NCBI GenBank assembly: GCA_029259675.1
Contig: JAJDES010000239.1
Coordinates: forward strand, 1 to 5,803
DNA from: Planctomycetota bacterium
GTDB taxonomy: Bacteria > Planctomycetota > UBA1135 > GCA-002686595
Direction of reading: 5' to 3'
DNA length: 5,803 nucleotides
In this document: positions 1-5,333 of the stretch, one piece after another
Position numbering within the stretch: the first letter of the stretch is position 1
Layout: every line of letters starts with the position of its first letter
The notes under the pieces: model-generated
Seen by the model: the letters and a program-made list of their open reading frames with translations, nothing else
Told to the model about the DNA's origin: nothing
Database searches by the model: none
Translations under genes and position numbers: made by a program

Positions 1-410
1 CCGAACAGATAGTCCAGCACCAGCTCCAAGGCGTGTGTTGCGAGACCCTGCCCCTGCCGCGCAGGCGCGATGGTAAATCCGATTTCAACCTGATCCGCAT
101 CCTCCGCGTGAAAGTGCAGCCCCACATCTCCGATCAGTTCCAAGTTACCGGGCTCGCGCACGGAAAGTTGAAACCAACTGCCAGGCGTACAAAAGGGAGT
201 CGCTCGCACCTTCAAAATGAAGGCCAACGCATCCTCTTCCGACTTGGGGATCCAAGTCTGAAATCGAAAGACTTGCCGCTGGCTTCGATACGCAAACAAC
301 GCGCGCGCATCAGCCTCCAGCAGCGGCCCCAGTTGCAACCTCTCACTCGCCAGCTGAGGTGCTTCCAAAATGCGTCCTCCCCCAAGCGCTTCCCCGTCTT
401 CGGCTTTCAT
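1..410 (-). CDS. GNAT family N-acetyltransferase, RimJ/RimL-like (C-terminus beyond window)
   Basis: Predicted cytoplasmic acetyl-CoA-dependent N-acetyltransferase. The frame reads 136 codons from ATG at 410-408 with no stop before the window edge. Residues 17-30 (APQLASERLQLGPL) match the family's opening strand, usually L-x-T-x-R-L-x-L. Residues 93-99 (IGDVGLH) and 108-115 (VEIGFTIA) fit the central beta strands. RQGQGLA at 118-124 is the pyrophosphate-binding Q/R-x-x-G-x-G/A loop of motif A, followed by the expected helix. The last roughly 40 residues of a typical 170-180 residue protein are missing. A GTG directly upstream (413-411) is an equally possible start, and an in-frame TAG four codons before the ATG limits the 5' end. 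No strong Shine-Dalgarno is seen. The gene points the same way as the tautomerase across the inserted element and may have lost read-through transcription from it. Family assignment is secure; the substrate (protein N-terminus, ribosomal protein or small molecule) cannot be read. Confidence 0.88.
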   Translation of the reverse strand, partial: MKAEDGEALGGGRILEAPQLASERLQLGPLLEADARALFAYRSQRQVFRFQTWIPKSEEDALAFILKVRATPFCTPGSWFQLSVREPGNLELIGDVGLHFHAEDADQVEIGFTIAPARQGQGLATHALELVLDYLF

Positions 411-441
411 CACTGCAATCTAATCCATTCCCGGCTTTCGT

Positions 442-463
442 GCGCCCATGATTGGCTGGGCGC
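442..463. other. Perfect 7-bp hairpin upstream of the GNAT gene
   Basis: GCGCCCA (442-448) pairs with TGGGCGC (457-463) around an 8-nt loop. No T-run follows on either strand, so it is not a canonical intrinsic terminator. The right arm shares its last two bases with the left copy of the 23-bp direct repeat. Because both arms are intact and lie outside the element's inverted ends, the structure probably belonged to the host spacer before insertion. Function unknown. Confidence 0.45.
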
Positions 464-484
464 TAGTCAGTTCACACTACTTGC
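462..484 (+). repeat. 23-bp perfect direct repeat, left copy
   Basis: This stretch begins GCTAGTCAG and ends CTACTTGC, and is identical base for base to 1700-1722. Flanking bases differ at once (C/A before, A/C after), so the repeat is exactly 23 bp. Its first 15 bp (462-476) equal the outer right end of the transposase element. The next 5 bp (477-481, CTACT) are the candidate target duplication. The last 3 (482-484, TGC) are the first bases of the element's left end. Confidence 0.95.
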
Positions 485-508
485 AAACTGTCCAACTTCG
501 GTGGGTTT
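482..508 (+). repeat. Imperfect terminal inverted repeat, left end
   Basis: The left end starts TGCAAACTG and closes with TTCGGTGGGTTT (497-508). Against the reverse complement of 1688-1714 it matches at 21 of 27 positions. The inner 12 bp differ at one position only. The match stops outside 482, where the left and right flanks share CTACT in direct orientation instead. Probably the transposase-binding end. Confidence 0.65.
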
Positions 509-560
509 GCCCCGAGGAAAAAATTCCGCAACAACGGTAACCAACTGAACTTGTGCGCAG

Positions 561-599
561 TCCTCTTTCCGAGGAGGCCCTACTGGCCTCCCGAGAGGA
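561..599 (+). promoter_or_regulatory. Hairpin overlapping the transposase ribosome-binding site
   Basis: The inner stem GGAGGCC (573-579) / GGCCTCC (585-591) closes a 5-nt loop. The outer stem TCCTCT (561-566) / AGAGGA (594-599) is joined to it by an asymmetric internal loop. The 3' outer arm contains AGGAG (596-600), the only good Shine-Dalgarno before the transposase ATG at 612, with 11 nt between. If folded in mRNA, the structure would mask the ribosome-binding site and keep transposase synthesis low. The base pairing is seen directly; the regulatory role is inference. Confidence 0.5.
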
Positions 600-611
600 G
601 AGTTTTGCCAC

Positions 612-1676
612 ATGTTTCAGCCACCGTTTTGCCCCAATCCCCGTTGCTCTGAGCATCAAAAGCCCCGTCCAAACTTCTACATTCGTTGCGGCTTTTATAA
701 GCCAATCTGCAGGGCACATTCCGTCCCACGCTTCCGGTGCAGGTCCTGCAACCGGGGTTTCTCGCGCCAAACTTTTCGAGCCGACTATCGGGACCACAAG
801 CCCCATCTCAACACTTGGCTATTCAAGCTGTTGGCTTCTGGTGTCGGCCTGCGGCAAAGCGCGCGGACAATGAATTTGTCTGTGCGTTCTACAGAGCTAA
901 AGGCGCGCAAAATCGGGCGTCACTTGCGCCGATTGAATTCGCGCGTCAACAGTCATCTAAGTGATGCTTCGGCATTTCACTTCGATGAGATCGAAACCTT
1001 TGAAGGCCAGCGCAACACGCGTCCATTGACCGTACCCGTCCTAATTGAGAGCGAATCGCGCTTTATCATATGGTCTGAATCTGGAACCATTCGCCCCAGC
1101 GGGAGCATGCCCGCAAAGCGCAGACTCTTGATCGAATCCTCGAATAAGCGCTATGGGAAACGAAGTGATCAGTCCAAGCAAGTCATTAGGAGAACCCTTC
1201 AAAGAGGGGCTCGCATGGCAAGGCAGGCTTGTGAAATCGTCTTTCACTCCGATGAGAAACTGAGCTATCCCGGACTGGTTAAGCGGATTTTTGGGTCTGG
1301 CTCCACCCACATTCGCACGAACAGTCAGGTAGCTCGGACCCTATGGAATCCGCTGTTTCCCATTAATCACGAGGAGGCGGTCATGCGGGATTTGATGGGC
1401 CGGCTAAGGCGCCGATCGTGGCTCGCGAGCAAGAAGCGTCGCTTCCTCGACATCGCCCTGCACGTCCATATTGCTTACCGCAATTTGATCCGCTCGAGGT
1501 TCAACACGGATGTGAGATCTTCAGCACAATTACTCGGACTGATGCCGAGAAGATTGAGCTTTGGCGAAGCATTGGGCTGGAGGCAAGAGCTCGGCAATCG
1601 GAGTATTCACCCGCTTTCATTGACTGGTCGAGACGCATCTAAGCCAGGTTGGAAGGCGGGGGCCTGCGCGGCCTAA
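612..1676 (+). CDS. IS1-like DDE transposase with N-terminal zinc ribbon
   Basis: This 354-residue protein is predicted to cut and join the element ends. Residues 7-46 hold a zinc-ribbon pattern: C7-x4-C12, C26, C33 and FRCRSC (C43, C46), followed by GFSRQTF. Residues 74-102 (LLASGVGLRQSARTMNL and onward) look like a helix-turn-helix. The catalytic core follows with D125 in FHFDEIETFEG, comparable to the DEMWSF-type first Asp of IS1 InsB. A second Asp is at D214 in HSDEKLSYPGLVKRIFG. The third acid is E254 or E255 in INHEEAVMRDLMGRLRRRSW, just before a basic stretch (264-277). Unlike IS1, zinc ribbon, HTH and core are in one uninterrupted frame, so no programmed frameshift is needed. ATG at 612 is supported by AGGAG at 596-600 and by the zinc ribbon beginning six residues in. 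The frame is intact and may be active. I recall related proteins, often annotated only as hypothetical, with the conserved block NTRPLTVPVLIE, which is present at 135-146. Confidence 0.85.
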   Translation: MFQPPFCPNPRCSEHQKPRPNFYIRCGFYKPICRAHSVPRFRCRSCNRGFSRQTFRADYRDHKPHLNTWLFKLLASGVGLRQSARTMNLSVRSTELKARKIGRHLRRLNSRVNSHLSDASAFHFDEIETFEGQRNTRPLTVPVLIESESRFIIWSESGTIRPSGSMPAKRRLLIESSNKRYGKRSDQSKQVIRRTLQRGARMARQACEIVFHSDEKLSYPGLVKRIFGSGSTHIRTNSQVARTLWNPLFPINHEEAVMRDLMGRLRRRSWLASKKRRFLDIALHVHIAYRNLIRSRFNTDVRSSAQLLGLMPRRLSFGEALGWRQELGNRSIHPLSLTGRDASKPGWKAGACAA

Positions 1677-1687
1677 TCGGCTTCGAA

Positions 1688-1714
1688 AAACCCACGGAAG
1701 CTAGTCAGTTCACA
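1688..1714 (-). repeat. Imperfect terminal inverted repeat, right end
   Basis: Read on the minus strand this end starts TGTGAACTGACTAGC and closes with TTCCGTGGGTTT. It pairs with the left end at 482-508. Its outer 15 bp (1700-1714) also occur in direct orientation at 462-476, outside the left end. The transposase stop codon lies 11 bp before it. Confidence 0.65.
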
Positions 1715-1722
1715 CTACTTGC
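1700..1722 (+). repeat. 23-bp perfect direct repeat, right copy
   Basis: Identical to 462-484. Its first 15 bp are the outer part of the element's right inverted end, then CTACT (1715-1719), then TGC. The reverse complement of 1715-1717 is the TAG stop codon of the tautomerase gene, and 1718-1722 encode its last lysine and part of the preceding glycine. The repeat therefore straddles the element boundary and the 3' end of a host gene. Confidence 0.95.
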
Positions 1723-1918
1723 CGGCGGACTTTTTCCAATCATCAGTGAGCATGCCTTCGAAGCCCCAGTTCTCTTCTTCTATCTCCTGGATCACGATGT
1801 GAATATGCTCCGGCCGCTTGCCGAGCACTTCAACCAAAGACCCGGTGACATCGCGCACCAAGCGCGATTTTTGATCACGCGTGGCGCCCGTAGTGATTTG
1901 AATATTGATGTAGGGCAT
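1715..1918 (-). CDS. Tautomerase superfamily (4-oxalocrotonate tautomerase-like) small protein
   Basis: This 67-residue protein begins M-PYINIQITTG. After Met removal the catalytic Pro-1 of the tautomerase superfamily is exposed, which decides the start at 1918 over a GTG at 1972 that would bury it. The fold signature is clear: a beta strand (PYINIQI), an amphipathic helix (RDQKSRLVRDVTGSLVEVLG), a second strand (HIHIVIQEIEEENWG), and a C-terminal tail ending WKKSAGK. Members form hexamers of about 60-70 residue subunits and catalyse keto-enol tautomerisation or related chemistry through Pro-1. Aligned by eye to classical 4-oxalocrotonate tautomerase, Arg-11 is Ala, Arg-39 is His and Phe-50 is Trp. 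The classical substrate is therefore unlikely, and the true one is unknown. The gene begins 58 bp after the stop of the dikinase-like gene on the same strand, so co-transcription is plausible. The ribosome-binding site is weak. Its stop codon is the first triplet outside the inserted element. Confidence 0.86.
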   Translation of the reverse strand: MPYINIQITTGATRDQKSRLVRDVTGSLVEVLGKRPEHIHIVIQEIEEENWGFEGMLTDDWKKSAGK

Positions 1919-1976
1919 GGCTCGCTTGGTTGCGGTCGCAACCGGATTGGAATGGAAGGCCGGTATAGACACCCCA

Positions 1977-4900
1977 TTAGTATTCCGAACTCAGCGCCCC
2001 GCTCAACACGTTCACCGGAACTTTGCTCCACGGTGGGCTTTGGGGAGTCGGGCATCCGCTAAAGTCCAAGAACTCGACGTCGAACCCAGAGAAGCCGGTC
2101 GAGATATAAATGGAGCCAATATTGCGATCCTTAAGTTGCGAGAGCGCAAGTGCGGAGACTCCGGGCTCAAGCCTTGGTTCGAGCAAAAATTGCTCCGTAA
2201 AATTGTGCTGTCCGGCCTCGTAGCTCTGCGAGAGATTGGATTGCAAAACAATGAGTTCGGTCGTCAATCCCTCAATAGTCGTCCCCTCCCACTTCGAAAG
2301 CGGAAAAATGCAGCCGGCGCAAAATCCGAAATCAGGCGGCGACAGGCGGTAGTGGATCGTGATCGTTACGCCTCCCGGACTACTGAATTGCTGGCTTCGA
2401 AACTCATCGCCGGGCCCACCGAAGGGTGTTGTCAAGTTGACTTCATCGGTTGTGGTTTGCCCAAGACCTCCGAGGAAATCGGCGTAGGGAACCGGGTCTG
2501 TGTGCTCAACTCGCAATTTCAAACTGCCAGCGAGTCCGAATTCCTGCAGGTCGCGCAACGTCAAAACGGGCGACTGGGCTTCTGAAACCAAAGCACTGAA
2601 TCCCGAGGCCTCCAAGCTGTAGCTGCGGGGATTGTTGAGTCGATTCAGCTGCCATGCTTCGCTGCTGGTGAAACCGTCCCAGGCATGCATGTAAGCGGGC
2701 AATTGCTCCACTTTGCCGGTAATCAAAGCCGGCAAGCAGCCGTCATTAAACTCCGTTCGCAAGCGTCTCACGATGCCTCGCGCTTGCAAGTTGGATTCGC
2801 TCAACAGCATGTTGCGCGAGCGCAGCGTCCACTCCGACTTAAGTCTGTGATTGGCGAAAATGCTGCCTCCACTGCGCCCCTGAAGCACGACATAATCTGT
2901 CGGTTCATCAACCATGAATGGCGTGATGCTCGGCGCAGTATTGGGCTGTGGAATTTCGCGCACTTGCTTCACAACCAACCCACCTGCGGGTTTGACGGCA
3001 CCGCCGGGAACCATCAGCTTGTACTCGAAGTCGAGTATGTAGTCGCTCTTGCCGGTTTCCAGAGCGTATTGATCCGACACCGTCAGTAGCAATTGAGCCA
3101 ACTCAATGTAGTCGGCTGGAAACTCCATGACTTCGTCGCCAAGCTGCACGAGGCTGGAGGGCTCCTTCAAAACGGGAAACGGAACAGACGGTGCAAAATA
3201 GTTAATCTCAACCACTTCAGGCAGAGCGGAGCCCTCGGGATTGGTCACCGAAACAGCGCCCAGTTGAGTGACCAAGCGCAGCTCGGTCGAAGTAAAAGGA
3301 GCAACTTTTACGGTTGCAACACCGTTGGCCGCCTCCAAAGCATCGGGGAAATTGTGATGGACCAATACGGCCATACCGACCTGATCCTCGTCCACGTTGT
3401 GCCGCAAGCGCTCCAGGTAGGCATTGTCGTTGTAAAAGCTCGCGTAAACCTTTCGAATCGCGCGGAACACGCCTTTCTCGTCGGGCTCTTCTAGTTCGCA
3501 AATACTCGGCCCCACAAGGTCGCCGTCCAAGTCATCCAAGAGGCAGCCGCTTTTTGATTCGTACAGGCCGGCACCCGTGAATTGAGCCGCATCCTCGACA
3601 TTGGTCGAGCTGCGAAAGCGCAACTTGGCGTTGGGATCAAATCCAAAGGCCGGATCCTGCAAGATGGCCGCCACGCTCGCCTGCTGCGAAGCCGTGAACG
3701 TCGCATCATCTTCGATCCAATCGCGAATGATCTTCAATCGATCGAATAGGTCCGCTGTGTCCACCGGGGGATAGATTTCCCCACTCAACAAATCGGCAAT
3801 GCTTTCCCGAAGACTCAACCCGGAGCCCATGGGTTGGTCCAGGTATTCTTCCCATAGATCAAAGGAAAGCGCCAATGCACGCGGTGAATCGGCGGGAATC
3901 GCGCGCCGCAGGAAACCGAAGTTGGCGGCTTTGCCTCCGGCAGTGGCGATGTCAAGCGGCGTCAAGGCATCCACATCCAAAGAGAAAGCGCCTAGATTCT
4001 GCGTCGGCTGGATATCCAATGGATTGGGTTGCTTGAGTTGCAAAATCTGTTGAACCAAAGCATCGGGCACATTCTCGACGTCAATCATGCGCAGCTCGTC
4101 GATTGCGCTGAACAAATTGGAACCTTGGCAACGCAGTACGATCCGGCGACCGACCAGCTCCTGGGCGCGCTCCGCATCTGCGGCGAGGCCCAGGTACGCA
4201 AACGGAATTTGGAATGTGTTGGCGAGAATAGCCACATGGGAATTGGGCGTGGCGGGCGCCAAGGTCAAGACCCCCGCAACCGAAGGAATCTCCGCAGGAA
4301 TGCCGTCGGTCAGGAGGATGTCTTCGGGGCGCAATTCGCCCATCTCAAAGGCATCTTCGATGGCGCTCGCGGTCACGAACTTCAAGCGCCCCAAGGCCCA
4401 GCCCTTGGAGTAGCAAGTGTTTGCCGTTGACCAGCGAGCCGTTGAACTTAGCGGAAAGCTATTGGCAGAAAATAGCTCGGCATTGCCTTGGGCACTTTCG
4501 CTTTGCTCAAACGTAGGGAAGTAAAAGGACTGAACTCCGGGCCCTGCGGCAATCGAGTTTGCAACCGACTGCAAGGCAAGGACAGCGGCGGCCGGATCCA
4601 AGGCGTCATTCCCAACCAATTGAATCCCGTACTCAGCAAACTCCGAAGTTGGGGGGAAGCCGCTCAACGGGGGCAGAACCACCGCACCCAAGAGCAATTC
4701 GCGCCCGTCGTTGAATAGCGACTTCGCTTCAAATTCAGACAACCCAATCCCCAAGTAGGGGTCGAGTTCCTCAGACACAAAGTCGTAGTGAAAGGGATAA
4801 AGCGCATTGTCAAAGTAGTAAACGGTACTCGGTTCACAAACTTGAATCACAAATTTGACAAAGCCGATGGATCCACCGCCCGCTGTTTCCGCACGAAAAT

Positions 4901-5072
4901 CATCAGCGGGAAAGTCAATCGATGGTTTCCACGTGCCCGCGGAAACCGCCGGGCAGTCTCCAAGCGGCCTGGCCCCAAGCGATCTAGCCGGAGCGGGTGC
5001 GGCGATTGCCAGCAAACCGATCGAGACGAAGGCAAAACGCTTCACGCAGGCGAGAACGGAACTGAACTTCAC
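1977..5072 (-). CDS. Exported glucan-water-dikinase-like protein with PEP/pyruvate-binding (PPDK_N-type) ATP-grasp domain
   Basis: A 1031-residue protein. Residues 1-30 are a Sec-type signal peptide: basic KR at 11-12, hydrophobic FAFVSIGLLAIAAPA, likely cleavage after APAPA. Residues 40-220 are an uncharacterised region. About 223-316 is a phosphohistidine swivel domain: DILLTDGIPAEIPSVAGVLT, then TPNSHVAILANTFQIPFAYL, with H279 the predicted phospho-acceptor. About 375-708 is the ATP-grasp part: GGKAANFGFL (379-388), RFRSSTNVEDAAQFTGAGLY (485-504) with R487, IRKVYASFYNDNAYL (539-553), VGMAVLVHH (566-573), DFEYKL (681-686, acidic metal-ligand position) and KQVREI (702-707, the closing Q-x-R-P-I equivalent). 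The swivel precedes the ATP-grasp, as in alpha-glucan and phosphoglucan water dikinases. PEP synthase and PPDK have the reverse order plus a PEP-binding barrel, which is absent here. By family, ATP's beta-phosphate would pass via H279 to an acceptor, here unknown, releasing AMP and phosphate. Residues 711-1031 are a beta-rich region with a C-x-x-C at 918-921 that I do not recognise. Export of an ATP-dependent enzyme is odd. Superfamily is secure; enzymatic activity is inference. Confidence 0.82.
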   Translation of the reverse strand: MKFSSVLACVKRFAFVSIGLLAIAAPAPARSLGARPLGDCPAVSAGTWKPSIDFPADDFRAETAGGGSIGFVKFVIQVCEPSTVYYFDNALYPFHYDFVSEELDPYLGIGLSEFEAKSLFNDGRELLLGAVVLPPLSGFPPTSEFAEYGIQLVGNDALDPAAAVLALQSVANSIAAGPGVQSFYFPTFEQSESAQGNAELFSANSFPLSSTARWSTANTCYSKGWALGRLKFVTASAIEDAFEMGELRPEDILLTDGIPAEIPSVAGVLTLAPATPNSHVAILANTFQIPFAYLGLAADAERAQELVGRRIVLRCQGSNLFSAIDELRMIDVENVPDALVQQILQLKQPNPLDIQPTQNLGAFSLDVDALTPLDIATAGGKAANFGFLRRAIPADSPRALALSFDLWEEYLDQPMGSGLSLRESIADLLSGEIYPPVDTADLFDRLKIIRDWIEDDATFTASQQASVAAILQDPAFGFDPNAKLRFRSSTNVEDAAQFTGAGLYESKSGCLLDDLDGDLVGPSICELEEPDEKGVFRAIRKVYASFYNDNAYLERLRHNVDEDQVGMAVLVHHNFPDALEAANGVATVKVAPFTSTELRLVTQLGAVSVTNPEGSALPEVVEINYFAPSVPFPVLKEPSSLVQLGDEVMEFPADYIELAQLLLTVSDQYALETGKSDYILDFEYKLMVPGGAVKPAGGLVVKQVREIPQPNTAPSITPFMVDEPTDYVVLQGRSGGSIFANHRLKSEWTLRSRNMLLSESNLQARGIVRRLRTEFNDGCLPALITGKVEQLPAYMHAWDGFTSSEAWQLNRLNNPRSYSLEASGFSALVSEAQSPVLTLRDLQEFGLAGSLKLRVEHTDPVPYADFLGGLGQTTTDEVNLTTPFGGPGDEFRSQQFSSPGGVTITIHYRLSPPDFGFCAGCIFPLSKWEGTTIEGLTTELIVLQSNLSQSYEAGQHNFTEQFLLEPRLEPGVSALALSQLKDRNIGSIYISTGFSGFDVEFLDFSGCPTPQSPPWSKVPVNVLSGALSSEY

Positions 5073-5075
5073 GTG

Positions 5076-5086
5076 CTTCCCTTTCC
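5076..5086 (-). promoter_or_regulatory. Ribosome-binding site for the GTG start of the dikinase-like gene
   Basis: On the minus strand GGAAAGGGAAG lies 3 nt before the GTG at 5072-5070, with its AAGGGA core about 6 nt before the start, and is the best Shine-Dalgarno-like stretch here. It supports GTG initiation, and the resulting N-terminus is a clean signal peptide. The nearby ATG at 5088-5086 is out of frame with the gene. The SD is purine-rich but not perfect. Confidence 0.5.
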
Positions 5087-5333
5087 ATGAAAATGACTGG
5101 CCCTAATGAGATGCTACAACAGCGCGCACAGCTCGTGTGGAAGCTTTGAACAAGCGCTACTTGAGATGGTGGAAACCGGGCCCCGCAGGCCCTCCAGCAA
5201 ACACTTCCTTTACCCGGCTCGTCCGAAGAGAAAGACTTCGATACCCAAGACTTAGGCCACGAGCGTTTCACAGGGTGCCGGAAAATTGGCGCTCTCCCCT
5301 TCAAGCACTGCAGCCGTCACGCGCTACCACCCC
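5087..5333. other. Divergent intergenic region between the dikinase-like and nitrilase genes
   Basis: This spacer must hold promoters for both diverging genes, but I see no convincing -35/-10 pair on either strand. Two weak hairpins are visible. One has GGGCC (5178-5182) / GGCCC (5188-5192), extended outward by TGGA (5170-5173) / TCCA (5193-5196) around a 4-nt bulge. The other has CGAAG (5224-5228) / CTTCG (5236-5240) with a 7-nt loop. Neither is followed by a T-run. Short frames overlapping the spacer show no protein-like features. Confidence 0.4.

Larger units (their letters stand above)
482..1714 (+). mobile_element. IS-like element with a single IS1-type DDE transposase gene
   Basis: This is a 1233-bp unit bounded by imperfect inverted ends (482-508 and 1688-1714, 21 of 27 positions matching) with CTACT directly outside each end (477-481 and 1715-1719), consistent with a 5-bp target duplication. 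It carries one intact transposase gene on the plus strand that fills most of its length, and no passenger gene. It sits between two minus-strand genes in the opposite orientation. The exact ends are inferred: the perfect 23-bp direct repeat at the borders allows other placements of the boundary by a few bases. I cannot name the IS, and there is no second copy in the window for comparison. Confidence 0.72.

Noticed and set aside
442..463. Intrinsic terminator
   Set aside because: The stem is perfect but no U-run follows on either strand.
33..548. 171-codon plus-strand open frame
   Set aside because: It is antisense to the acetyltransferase, whose minus-strand frame shows clear GNAT motifs. 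The frame also runs through the repeat and across the element border, and the protein is low-complexity and Arg-rich.
1641..1683. AAGCC/GGCTT pairing around the transposase stop as a terminator
   Set aside because: Only 5 bp of stem around a long loop, and the downstream bases are A-rich rather than T-rich on the transcript strand.
462..1722. attL/attR of an integrase-type element or a Xer/dif-type site
   Set aside because: No tyrosine or serine recombinase is present, the enclosed gene is a DDE transposase, and the 23-mer has no dif-like pair of inverted arms around a central spacer.
1715..1972. Longer tautomerase start (GTG at 1972), four bases after the dikinase stop
   Set aside because: It would add 18 residues before the catalytic Pro-1, which must be N-terminal for tautomerase activity.
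1649..2062. 137-codon plus-strand open frame across the right end of the element
   Set aside because: It overlaps the tautomerase in antisense and spans the element boundary and the dikinase gene's 3' end. No recognisable domain.
1977..5072. Annotation as PEP synthase (ppsA) or PPDK
   Set aside because: The swivel domain lies before the ATP-grasp domain, the PEP-binding barrel is missing, and there is a signal peptide.
4984..5304. 106-codon minus-strand frame covering the divergent promoter region and including the ATG at 5088
   Set aside because: It is out of frame with the dikinase gene and overlaps its signal peptide. Composition is not protein-like, and the GTG at 5072 gives a clean signal peptide.
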